Shown: piece by piece, positions 32,787 through 40,714 of the stretch | Position numbering within the stretch: position 1 is the first letter of the stretch | How the letters are laid out: each line of letters begins with the position of its first letter | Origin: JABMOV01 sp964344305 | GTDB taxonomy: Bacteria > Fidelibacterota > Marinisomatia > Marinisomatales > JABMOV01 | Assembly (NCBI GenBank): GCA_964344305.1 | Contig: CAYFMT010000005.1 | Location: 57,391-121,390, forward strand | Length of the DNA: 64,000 nt | Direction: 5' to 3' | The notes under the pieces: model-generated | What the model saw: the letters and a program-made list of their open reading frames with translations, nothing else | What the model was told of the DNA's origin: nothing | Database searches by the model: none | Made by a program: the position numbers and the translations under genes

Positions 32787-34061
32787 TCATACCTCCAGTT
32801 CTTTGAACAATTGGGCTGTCTGGCGCCTATAGATACCAATTCCAGAGAGCATGGTACCAAACACAGTAGCAAGTAACCCCGGGAAAAACCCAATGTAATA
32901 GGTCGTGGTAGTAATTTTTGCTCGAAAAACTGTGTTTATCATCATACTGCTGTTTTGCATGAATTCACTGATATCCAATCCAACTACCTGAAGCCAGTAC
33001 GCGCATGCAAGTCCTAGAACGGTGCCGAAAATGGAGCCGACAATTCCCACAAAAATTGACTCAAAAATAAGGGAGCGATAAATGTGGCCTTTTGGTTCAC
33101 CGATTGCCAGTCGTACCCCCACTTCTCCGTATCGCCTTAAACCGCCAAGGAGACCAGCATTCCAAAGGACAATGGACATGATAAACACAAAAATAAATAT
33201 AATAATTCCGCTCATATAGTCCACGTAACCAAAATACCCTCCAAGATCACTGAGTTCGATCAGTTTCCCCATTACAGGAGAAAATTCATCTGATTCATTG
33301 AAATAGGTGTTGTTAAACTGCTGAGCAATACCCAGCGCCCGAACATCATCATACACAAGGTGAGGAAAATACCCGAGAATACCACCGGCGGCATCTTCCA
33401 TATCCAGGGCCATTTGGACATCATGAACATCTGCAACCATGGCACCTCTATCCAGGGCAATGATCCCAAACCGAACGGTCCCAACAACACGGAAATTGTG
33501 CATGGACATGGCACCGTACATGGTGGAACCCAGCAGGGTGGCGTCATCACCGAGGGAAACGTTAAGGCGGTATGCCAGATCATCGCTGATGAGGATTTCA
33601 CCCGATGTCTCTGGTAATCGTCCGCGAACCAGGGCTTTGTCCACATTCATGGTCTGGATTTCGGTGGAAGATGGTGAGAGGAGATCTAAACCATACCCAA
33701 CAACGGGTGCCTGACTTCTGGTTTCTCCAGTTTCATCAGGGATGTCAAGCAGTCCGCCAAAGTTTATCCGCTTAACCCATGTCATATCTGGATACTGTGA
33801 CTGCATATCCGATATAATGTCATCAATGCCCATGAGAGCAAGGTCATTTGGAATTTGATCCTTATTCTCGGCATAAGCTTTTGACATTATTTTCACATGA
33901 CCGGTGGAAAAACGGGCGGTCGAATCAAACATATCGCCCATGACACCGATAAGATATGCCTGCATAAACACGGTGATCCAAACACCAATGGTTACAATAA
34001 GAACCGGGAAAAGACTGCGATGATGATCGCGTATAAGACCATTTATGATGAATTTGATCAT
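32787..34061 (-). CDS. FtsX/MacB-type ABC transporter permease
   Basis: A 424-residue permease with one N-terminal span, a large periplasmic region (about 40-270), and three C-terminal spans that form the FtsX domain (GLRRYGEVGVRLAIGEPKG, where the coupling helix lies). This topology is that of the type VII ABC family (MacB, LolC/E), which extracts or moves substrates outside the membrane without a transport channel. Its stop is followed one base later by the LolA-like gene; its start overlaps the second permease by four bases. Confidence 0.92.
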   Translation of the reverse strand: MIKFIINGLIRDHHRSLFPVLIVTIGVWITVFMQAYLIGVMGDMFDSTARFSTGHVKIMSKAYAENKDQIPNDLALMGIDDIISDMQSQYPDMTWVKRINFGGLLDIPDETGETRSQAPVVGYGLDLLSPSSTEIQTMNVDKALVRGRLPETSGEILISDDLAYRLNVSLGDDATLLGSTMYGAMSMHNFRVVGTVRFGIIALDRGAMVADVHDVQMALDMEDAAGGILGYFPHLVYDDVRALGIAQQFNNTYFNESDEFSPVMGKLIELSDLGGYFGYVDYMSGIIIFIFVFIMSIVLWNAGLLGGLRRYGEVGVRLAIGEPKGHIYRSLIFESIFVGIVGSIFGTVLGLACAYWLQVVGLDISEFMQNSSMMINTVFRAKITTTTYYIGFFPGLLATVFGTMLSGIGIYRRQTAQLFKELEV

Positions 34062-35230
34062 TGTATCTTCCCCCTGATAGCATCGGTTGGATTCATTTTT
34101 GATATCCTCCGGGAGGGGATATAGCTGACGATGGTGGTGGTGATCAAAACCACCAGTGTGGTGCCCAACACCAGACTTACAGTATAAATCGGGTAAATAG
34201 TGTCAGCGATGGTCATTCCAAAACTATCGGTACCTGCGGGCATGGTGTAACCATAGACGGATTGAATGTAGAGCAGAGGAATACCGTATACGGCTGCAAG
34301 AATGGCCGCCAGGATGGAATGCATGGCCCCTTCAATTGTAAACAACGCCACCACTTCTCTCTGAGTCATTCCAAGTGCTATGTGTGTGCCAATTTCTTTT
34401 TGGCGTCTGAAAATCGATAATACCTGTGTATCAAAAATTGCCAGCATGGAAAGGGACATGAGAATAATGAACATGACCCGGCCACCCACTTGCTTCATTT
34501 CTATCATTTCACGGATTTCAGTAAGGAGGAAGAAATGATCTTTAAACTCCCATCCGGGTATAGAACCCATTGAACCGGTTTTCACATGTGTTACAAGGAT
34601 GGTGGCTTCATCGGGCATTTGCATCATTTCCTGCAGCCGGTGCAGGGGAATCCAAACAACACCCATGTCAACGGGGGGGACATTGGTTTTGAATACATGA
34701 ACGATCTTTGCTTCAACGGCGTCGAATGTTCCGTTCATATCCCGCCAGCGCACGGTGACAAAATCACCCTCTTTCAGACCAAATGTCCTTGCCGCACGCT
34801 GTCCGATCATGGCCGGGAGTTCCGGTATATCTATATTCAGTGTAGACGATGGTAGTTTTATGATTTCCTGTTCCGGGTCAATACCTCTCAATGACACACT
34901 TTGCATGCGACCATCAGGATATATGGAGCCCTGAGTGATTAGTATGGGTGTAAGCTGCCCGGATGAAACAGCACTCAGTGTGACGTTCGAAAAAACTGCA
35001 TGGCTCTCTTCCAGAGTAAAGGGATCATAGGGGTCGTAGTTCTCATGCCAGTATTGGCCACCGCCTATTTCCCAGTTAATGGTGTCCACTCGTGCCTGTT
35101 CATCCCATCCGTTGAGGAGCCCCTTGTTCCAGATAATAACCAAAAAGGCCAACGATAGCACAAACATATTCAACCAGGTTCTCAGTTTGGCACCCATGAG
35201 GTTTCTGTATGCAAGCTTTAATGCCAACAT
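34058..35230 (-). CDS. FtsX/MacB-type ABC transporter permease (second subunit)
   Basis: A 390-residue permease with the same four-span layout: an N-terminal span (FVLSLAFLVIIW), a MacB-like periplasmic domain, and three C-terminal spans including RRQKEIGTHIALGMTQREVVA, the FtsX coupling region. It differs clearly in sequence from its neighbour, so the transporter is probably a heterodimer, like LolCE. It lies 10 bases after the ATPase gene. Confidence 0.92.
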   Translation of the reverse strand: MLALKLAYRNLMGAKLRTWLNMFVLSLAFLVIIWNKGLLNGWDEQARVDTINWEIGGGQYWHENYDPYDPFTLEESHAVFSNVTLSAVSSGQLTPILITQGSIYPDGRMQSVSLRGIDPEQEIIKLPSSTLNIDIPELPAMIGQRAARTFGLKEGDFVTVRWRDMNGTFDAVEAKIVHVFKTNVPPVDMGVVWIPLHRLQEMMQMPDEATILVTHVKTGSMGSIPGWEFKDHFFLLTEIREMIEMKQVGGRVMFIILMSLSMLAIFDTQVLSIFRRQKEIGTHIALGMTQREVVALFTIEGAMHSILAAILAAVYGIPLLYIQSVYGYTMPAGTDSFGMTIADTIYPIYTVSLVLGTTLVVLITTTIVSYIPSRRISKMNPTDAIRGKIQ

Positions 35231-35240
35231 GATTCACCCC

Positions 35241-35942
35241 CTAATTCTGTTTAATAATTTCATCCGAGACAACTTTTCCGTCATCCAGACTGATTTTTCG
35301 CTTCAGGTATTGAATCACTTTTTCATCATGGGTCGCAAAGATAAACGTGGTTCCAAGGTCCTGATTTAAAGATTCCATTGTTTGTAGAATCCGGTGGGAG
35401 TTTTTTGCGTCCAGGTTAGCCGTGGGTTCATCAGCCAGGACTATTTTTGGATTCTTGACCATGGCGCGCGCAATGGATGCACGCTGGCATTCCCCGCCGG
35501 ATAACTGGGATGGGCGTGACTTCACCTTATCAGTCAATCCAACCCATTCCAGGGATTGCATCACCAGCTTCTTCCGTTCAAGGGCGGGTTTTTTCAACAG
35601 CAGCAGGGGGAGTTCCACGTTTTCAAAAACGGTATACACCTGTAACAGGTTATACGTCTGGAAAATGAATCCAAGGTGGTTGTTTCTCAGGGATGCAGAC
35701 TGTCTCGGGTTTAAGCTGCCCACTGCATTCCCCAGCACAGTGGCTTCCCCCTTCGTTGGTACATCCAATGAGCCAATGATATTGAGGAGGGTGGTTTTAC
35801 CGGATCCGCTTGGACCCACAAGCCCGGCAAATTCACCGCTTTCAAACATAAGGTTTATGGAATCAAGTGCCGTAAACGCCCTTTTTCCCATGGGAAAGGT
35901 TTTAACAAGGTTCGTGATGGTAATGAGTGCAGTTTTATTCAT
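35241..35942 (-). CDS. LolD/MacB-type ABC transporter ATP-binding protein
   Basis: A 233-residue ATPase. Walker A GPSGSGKTTLLN lies at about 40-51, the Q-loop is in FIFQTYNLL, the ABC signature is LSGGECQRASIARAM, and Walker B IVLADEPTANLD is followed by the switch His in FATHDEKV. The sequence is of the LolD/MacB subfamily that pairs with FtsX-type permeases, as here. It powers the two downstream permeases. Confidence 0.95.
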   Translation of the reverse strand: MNKTALITITNLVKTFPMGKRAFTALDSINLMFESGEFAGLVGPSGSGKTTLLNIIGSLDVPTKGEATVLGNAVGSLNPRQSASLRNNHLGFIFQTYNLLQVYTVFENVELPLLLLKKPALERKKLVMQSLEWVGLTDKVKSRPSQLSGGECQRASIARAMVKNPKIVLADEPTANLDAKNSHRILQTMESLNQDLGTTFIFATHDEKVIQYLKRKISLDDGKVVSDEIIKQN

Positions 35943-35952
35943 TGTATCATCC

Positions 35953-37050
35953 TTAATGATTCAGTGTAACCATGAAATTAATTCCTGAAGTACCAGTAAA
36001 GTTTTGTTGTCCGGGTCCTGTTGTACCGGAAAAAGTATCTGTAGAATAATAGCCACCCAGCAGTATGAGAAAATGATCATAGGTGCGCTGCCAGTATGCA
36101 GACAGGATCGCCAGCTCACTTTCTGGAAGGACCATCACATACATGTTCAGGGCATCAAGCCAGGAAATAGAGTAACTGGCGGTGGCGGCAAATACGGTCT
36201 GGATATCCTGGTTTTTTTCATATCGACTGTGGATGATCATTCCTTCTCCTGCAACATACAAACCGTTTCCTGCGCCAATCGTGTAATCGCATCCAAGGGT
36301 AGAGTAGTGGACGGATTCAAGGCTGATGGAAGAATTCAATATATAGGATCCAGAACTTTCAAACCAGAGTCCTACCCCATATTCCATAAATCCATCGACA
36401 CCAATACGCAATTCAGCTGGACGTTTATCTTCAGAGCCTAAATCAAGGACTCTGTAATGTGTGGTAAGTCCAAACTCTCCGGTGCCTACCATGCGTTCGA
36501 ACCGTCCGCCGAATTCAGGAAAGTCCGAATAGCTTTGGATGATATCCATGGATTTCTTTTTGTCGTTTCCATAGAGAATCCATCCATAAAGAGACGTATT
36601 ACTTGAGGATGTGTACCGACTTTTCATGGCCCATACACCGGTGGTCTGCCTGGAAGGGTCCTGAGGATTCAGACTATCGAACCATTGAAGGGCACGCAGA
36701 ATTTTAGCAGGACCAAAATTAATTTTTTGCAATCCAATTTTCCATTCCCAGTAAATAGTTGTATACCGTAACCAGGCGCGATATGCAGTCATTACATCAT
36801 TCGCATCAGAATGTTGAGTATATGAAATCTGAGGTGAAACACTGGCACTGAAATCATCTACCTGAATGTCAAGCTCAGGAAAATACTTAAGGGTAGACTG
36901 AAAGGTGGATCCTGACCCGATGGACTGAATAATTCCCTGCCCGCGTAGATCAACCTGGGCAAAAATAACATTTGACAGACCGGAAGAGAGAAGGACAATG
37001 AAACCCATGGAACGTATCTGAATGCCTGAGAATGTCCAGACTTTTCTCAT
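35953..37050 (-). CDS. Outer-membrane beta-barrel protein of the TetR-ABC operon
   Basis: A 365-residue protein with a signal peptide (GFIVLLSSGLSNVIFAQ) and alternating hydrophobic/aromatic strands throughout, ending TSGINFMVTLNH. The segment GLQKINFGPAKILR followed by WFDSLNPQDPSRQT resembles porin-like and DUF1302-type barrels. It probably provides the outer-membrane component of the system, either as acceptor or exit channel. Its start overlaps the TetR stop as ATGA, and the ATPase gene follows 10 bases after its end. Confidence 0.78.
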   Translation of the reverse strand: MRKVWTFSGIQIRSMGFIVLLSSGLSNVIFAQVDLRGQGIIQSIGSGSTFQSTLKYFPELDIQVDDFSASVSPQISYTQHSDANDVMTAYRAWLRYTTIYWEWKIGLQKINFGPAKILRALQWFDSLNPQDPSRQTTGVWAMKSRYTSSSNTSLYGWILYGNDKKKSMDIIQSYSDFPEFGGRFERMVGTGEFGLTTHYRVLDLGSEDKRPAELRIGVDGFMEYGVGLWFESSGSYILNSSISLESVHYSTLGCDYTIGAGNGLYVAGEGMIIHSRYEKNQDIQTVFAATASYSISWLDALNMYVMVLPESELAILSAYWQRTYDHFLILLGGYYSTDTFSGTTGPGQQNFTGTSGINFMVTLNH

Positions 37051-37637
37051 GACGATGATCTTTCCATGATGCCATAGAAGAAAAAGGACATGAGATCTCG
37101 AGTGAGAGTATATGTATCATTGTATTGATCCAGCAGGACAGGGTCACTGGCAATTTTTTCTATTTGATTGATGAAGTAGGTAATAAAGGTGATGCTAACG
37201 GATTTACGTATCTCCCCATTCTTTTGAGCCGATTCCAGGATATGAATAAACTCACTCTGTGATTTTTTCCGCCACTCAAAAACAAGGTGCTGAATATTAG
37301 AGGAGTATGAAACAAAGTCTAAATAAAATGCCTTACTCATGGTTTTTCCATAAGAGAGCTTAAAGGAAATAAACTGCTCGATTTTTTGTGGAAAGGGAAT
37401 ATCTTGTTTAAAAATGGACTGAAATTGCTGATGACCATCTTCCATCAGATTTCCTAAGAGGACTTGAGCAAAGTCCTCTTTGTTCTTGAAATGCTTGTAA
37501 AAGGTTACCTTGCTTACGGATGACTGCTTACAGATCTCTTCAATGGTGACGCGTTTGATTCCATGCTTGAAAAACAAGTCCATACCGGTGGATAAGAGAG
37601 AGTCTATCTTTTTGGTAGATGGTATCTGGTTTTTCAT
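37047..37637 (-). CDS. TetR/AcrR-family transcriptional regulator
   Basis: A 196-residue TetR. The HTH region lies at about 25-53: GIKRVTIEEICKQSSVSKVTFYKHFKNK read in two parts, GIKRVTIEEICKQSSVSK then VTFYKHFKNKEDF. The C-terminal ligand domain is divergent and ligand cannot be guessed. It is the first gene of the leftward operon, so autoregulation is expected. The start ATG at 37637 lies just after a palindromic operator and a good promoter. Confidence 0.92.
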   Translation of the reverse strand: MKNQIPSTKKIDSLLSTGMDLFFKHGIKRVTIEEICKQSSVSKVTFYKHFKNKEDFAQVLLGNLMEDGHQQFQSIFKQDIPFPQKIEQFISFKLSYGKTMSKAFYLDFVSYSSNIQHLVFEWRKKSQSEFIHILESAQKNGEIRKSVSITFITYFINQIEKIASDPVLLDQYNDTYTLTRDLMSFFFYGIMERSSS

Positions 37638-37639
37638 TG

Positions 37640-37709
37640 GTTAACGAATTTTGCAATTATTTACGAATTTCGTTAACTAATATTATATATCGTAAAGTAT
37701 ATGTCTCAA
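37640..37709 (-). promoter_or_regulatory. Promoter and TetR-type operator of the ABC/LolA-like operon
   Basis: On the minus strand, TTGAGA (37704-37709) and a perfect TATAAT (37682-37687) are 16 bases apart. Immediately downstream lie the half-sites GTTAACGAA (37640-37648) and TTCGTTAAC (37669-37677), an exact 9-base inverted repeat. A further TTACGAATT at 37661-37669 repeats the half-site directly. The operator covers the expected start of transcription, as for a repressor site. Confidence 0.75.
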
Positions 37710-37835
37710 GGAAAAAAAGAGAAGTGACCAGAAAAGGTGAAGCCAATCCAATGGGAATGCCAATATAAATTTAAACATGTAACCAGGTTAACATTTTCTC
37801 ATCAGATTATAATCGAGCAAGTACTAGGAGGGTTT

Positions 37836-39269
37836 TTGGCTAAAAAAATTGTCATTATTGGAGCCGGGTTTGCAGGGCACACTGCAGCGTTATACCTGGG
37901 TGATAAACTGGGAAAAGACCATAGTGTAACGGTCATCAACCGGCATGAGAATTTTGTGTATATCCCATCACTGGTTTGGGCAGGCATCGACAGGATGGAG
38001 CTGAATAAGCTTCAATTTCCCCTTAAGCCCGTCTATGATAGATTCAATGTTAAATTTTTCCAGGGTAAAGCCAGGGATATCCTTGTGGATGATCCGGCTG
38101 TTATTGCCATTGATGAAGCAACTGGTGAAGAAACACGGTTTGAATATGATTATATCATTAATGCCACAGGACCTTATTTGAATTTTGAAGCGACCCCTGG
38201 ATTAGGTCCACATGCCGGTAAATCTCAATCCATTTGTTCCCCACCACATGCTGAACAGGCAAAAGAAAAATACCTTGAAGCTGTGAGCAGAATGAAAGGT
38301 GGCGAGGATCAAGTTCTGGTCATTGGTACCGGACATGGTACAGCCACCTGTCAGGGAGCGGCATTTGAATACATCACCAATATTCACAAGGATTTGATTC
38401 GTCGTGGTATACGACACAAGGCCACACTAAAATGGATGTCCAATGAAGCTGCACCAGGGGATTTTGGAGTAGCAGGTGTTACGGTGGCTCATGGAAAAAA
38501 AATTGCCACTTCCGAAGAGTTCATTACCACAATTTTTGAAGATTACAATATTGATTGTCAAGTTCAAACGGCTGTCACAAAGGTAGATGGAAATACTATC
38601 CACTGGGAAAACTATGAGGGAGAATCAGGGACAACGGATTTTGATTTTGCCATGCTGATCCCTGCGTTCAAAGCCCAGCCCCTGGTCTATCTGGATAAAG
38701 AAGGAAATGATGTCTCGGACACACTCACAAATCCAGGGGGTTTCACTCTGGTGGATGGTGCGTATGGGAAGTCGTATGATGAATTGATTCAACACCCGGA
38801 ATACTGGCCTGCTACGTATCAATCCCCGATATATAAAAACATCTTCGCGGCCGGGATTGCCTTTGCGCCACCGGGACCTATTTCCAAACCATTTACCAAT
38901 CCAAATGGAACGGTGATTACAGCAGCTCCTCCACGAACTGGGATGGTTTCAGGAATTATCGGAAGGGTTGTGGCATTGAATATCATTGAAGAGATAAAGG
39001 GAACATCCAGAATTCACGGAGAGAGAATGACAGAGATGTATGCCGCCTGCATCGCATCCATGGGAGATTCACTTGTGGACGGATCGGCTGCAGTGATTAT
39101 TGTGAATCCTGTTGTGCCGAACTATCAGAAACATCCATTGACCGGGCGGGACGTTTTCAGTTCATCCATGGAGATGGGATTGGCAGGTGCCTGGATGAAA
39201 CGTCTCATTCACACAACTTTTATGCATAAACTGCAAGGCCGCATTGGCTGGTCATTCATCCCGGAATAG
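37836..39269 (+). CDS. Sulfide:quinone oxidoreductase-like FAD flavoprotein
   Basis: A 477-residue flavoprotein with FAD loop VIIGAGFAGHTAALYLG, INATGPYLNFEATPGLG and a second nucleotide-binding loop VIGTGHGTATCQGAA. The layout is that of SQR and FCSD/NDH-2 like enzymes. Cys134 (SICSPPHA) and Cys172 (TATCQG) match the positions of two SQR redox cysteines; I see no third Cys at the C-terminal place where most SQRs have one. It may oxidise sulfide or a persulfide and pass electrons to menaquinone. The start is TTG at 37836, five bases after AGGAGG; a GTG at 37737 would add an unlikely leader. The C-terminus ends in a short amphipathic segment suited to the membrane. Confidence 0.75.
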   Translation: MAKKIVIIGAGFAGHTAALYLGDKLGKDHSVTVINRHENFVYIPSLVWAGIDRMELNKLQFPLKPVYDRFNVKFFQGKARDILVDDPAVIAIDEATGEETRFEYDYIINATGPYLNFEATPGLGPHAGKSQSICSPPHAEQAKEKYLEAVSRMKGGEDQVLVIGTGHGTATCQGAAFEYITNIHKDLIRRGIRHKATLKWMSNEAAPGDFGVAGVTVAHGKKIATSEEFITTIFEDYNIDCQVQTAVTKVDGNTIHWENYEGESGTTDFDFAMLIPAFKAQPLVYLDKEGNDVSDTLTNPGGFTLVDGAYGKSYDELIQHPEYWPATYQSPIYKNIFAAGIAFAPPGPISKPFTNPNGTVITAAPPRTGMVSGIIGRVVALNIIEEIKGTSRIHGERMTEMYAACIASMGDSLVDGSAAVIIVNPVVPNYQKHPLTGRDVFSSSMEMGLAGAWMKRLIHTTFMHKLQGRIGWSFIPE

Positions 39270-39274
39270 GAGGT

Positions 39275-39394
39275 ATGATGAAAATAACAAGACTTCAACG
39301 GCATTTAATGAATAATTGGGTTTTCCAGCTCTGGCGCTTTATTGTATTGAATATAAAAATCCTTAAAGGCGTAGATCACGCTAAACGGAGTTAA
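39275..39394 (+). CDS. 39-residue micro-ORF with a near-ideal ribosome binding site
   Basis: The frame starts ATGATG at 39275 right after AGGAGGT (39269-39274 contributes GGAGGT) and ends TAA at 39392-39394. The predicted product is basic and aromatic-rich: MMKITRLQRHLMNNW, then VFQLWRFIVLNIKILKG, then VDHAKRS. A central helix with W, F, W, F and V faces the membrane. It sits between the SQR-like gene and osmC-type gene with tight spacing. It may be a small membrane subunit or partner of the flavoprotein. The ribosome binding site is the main evidence; no family is recognised. Confidence 0.55.
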   Translation: MMKITRLQRHLMNNWVFQLWRFIVLNIKILKGVDHAKRS

Positions 39395-39409
39395 TGAGAA
39401 AGGATAGAT

Positions 39410-39808
39410 ATGGATATGAATATTTATTTTCCCGGAGGTAAAAAAGTGTATGCTGATTTTGGTGAGCATACCATAAAAACGGATCAGCCTGTACGCGGAG
39501 GTGGTGAGGATTCAGCACCGGCCCCCTTTGATTTGTTTCTCGCATCCATGGGAACGTGTGCAGGTATTTACGTACTTGGGTTTTGTCAACAACGAGGGAT
39601 TGACACCGAAGGTATGACCATGACACAATCCCTGGATTACAATCCTGTTACTCGACTCGTTTCATCCGTAAATCTGACTATTTCTCTTCCATCGGGCTTC
39701 CCTGAAAAATACAAATCAGCAGTCATCAATGCTGCGAACCTATGTGCTGTAAAAAAACACCTGGCCACCCCTCCGGAATTCCAGGTATCAGCAACCATTT
39801 CTGACTGA
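39410..39808 (+). CDS. OsmC-family protein
   Basis: A 132-residue OsmC/YhfA-like protein. The two redox cysteines appear in SMGTCAGIYVLGF and NAANLCAVKKHLATPP, and APFDLFLASMG is the usual preceding helix. OsmC proteins reduce organic hydroperoxides or take part in thiol and persulfide chemistry. Its place behind an SQR-like flavoprotein would suit sulfane sulfur handling, but that is inference. The start ATG follows GAAAGGATAG. A terminator follows the stop by 16 bases. Confidence 0.88.
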   Translation: MDMNIYFPGGKKVYADFGEHTIKTDQPVRGGGEDSAPAPFDLFLASMGTCAGIYVLGFCQQRGIDTEGMTMTQSLDYNPVTRLVSSVNLTISLPSGFPEKYKSAVINAANLCAVKKHLATPPEFQVSATISD

Positions 39809-39823
39809 CAAGTCACTCTCCGG

Positions 39824-39851
39824 TCCCGGCCTGTTCGCAGGTCGGGATTTT
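39824..39851 (+). terminator. Rho-independent terminator with UUCG tetraloop
   Basis: TCCCGGCCTG (39824-39833), loop TTCG, and CAGGTCGGGA (39838-39847) make a 10-bp stem with one G-U pair, followed by TTTT. It closes the SQR-like, micro-ORF and OsmC transcript. Confidence 0.85.
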
Positions 39852-39987
39852 CCAATAATTATCATCCCCTCTTTATGATTTAGCCAGATCGATATTCTTG
39901 CAGGAACTTTCCTTCTATGGAAATTGAAACAGTATTTCTTTAATATCTACGACATTAATAAACCCGTTCAATCAGTGGGAGAAACAA

Positions 39988-40341
39988 TTGGAATCAGTTA
40001 TAGACATGGGTAGGATCAATCAAATCAAATCATTTGGCGGAGAAGACTTGATTCAACAAATGTGTTCTTTATTTATAGAAAATGCCCCCAAGCGCGTCGA
40101 AGATATATTACAGGGATGGGAAACAAAGGATTTTACCAGGATAGAAAAAGGGGCTCATTCACTCAAATCAAGTTCAGGAAATCTAGGTGCCATGGTTTTA
40201 ATGGAATTGTGCCAGGAAATTGAAACATTGGCAGAACGGTCCAATGAGGGATCGTTGGCAGCCCTAATCCCCAAAATCAATTCTTTGGCTGAGATGACTA
40301 TAAAAGAGATACAAGACATTGGGGAAAACCACTGTGAGTAA
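39988..40341 (+). CDS. Single-domain histidine phosphotransfer (Hpt) protein
   Basis: A 117-residue Hpt protein. The phospho-accepting His57 is in EKGAHSLKSSSGNLGA, the standard Hpt helix. The rest is helical, with a second helix around MELCQEIETLAERS. It begins the phosphorelay-exopolysaccharide operon. The start is TTG at 39988, with GGGAG six bases upstream; an ATG six codons later is the alternative. About 135 bases precede it after the OsmC terminator, where the operon promoter should lie; no strong consensus was spotted. Its stop overlaps the next start by eight bases. Confidence 0.9.
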   Translation: MESVIDMGRINQIKSFGGEDLIQQMCSLFIENAPKRVEDILQGWETKDFTRIEKGAHSLKSSSGNLGAMVLMELCQEIETLAERSNEGSLAALIPKINSLAEMTIKEIQDIGENHCE

Positions 40342-40714
40342 AAAAGTAGCCATAGTAGAGGATAACCCTGACAATTTGCTTTTGGTGCAGGCATTATTGT
40401 CTGGTCAATATGATATCATTACTCATGTAGACAGTTTTGAAGCATTAAACATGTTGAAAGATGAGCAACCTGATATTATTCTAATGGATATCTCAATGCC
40501 GGCCATGGATGGGGTGGAATTACTCTCAAAACTGCGGGAAGACGACCTGACAAAAGCCATCCCTGTTATTGCCCTCACGGCATATGCTATGGAAGGGGAT
40601 AGAGAGAAATTCCTTTCCATTGGATTTGATGGTTATCTCTCCAAGCCAATTTATGATGAAGCACTGCTTTTGGAAACGATTGAAACCACAATGAAAAACA
40701 CGAATGAATGTTGA
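40334..40714 (+). CDS. Single-domain response regulator (CheY-like)
   Basis: A 126-residue REC protein with the acidic pair in IVEDNPDN, the phospho-acceptor Asp52 in ILMDISMPAMDG, and the switch Thr and Lys in VIALTAYAME and YLSKPI. No output domain. I chose the GTG at 40334 because GGGGA lies eight bases ahead and the leader is then the usual SKKVAIVED. It overlaps both neighbours, hpt by 8 bases and the kinase by 11 bases. In a phosphorelay it could pass phosphate between the kinase and the Hpt proteins. Confidence 0.92.
   Translation: MSKKVAIVEDNPDNLLLVQALLSGQYDIITHVDSFEALNMLKDEQPDIILMDISMPAMDGVELLSKLREDDLTKAIPVIALTAYAMEGDREKFLSIGFDGYLSKPIYDEALLLETIETTMKNTNEC

Noticed and set aside
37737..37835. 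GTG start for the SQR-like gene at 37737
   Set aside because: A 33-residue leader unlike SQR; the TTG at 37836 has AGGAGG at the right distance.
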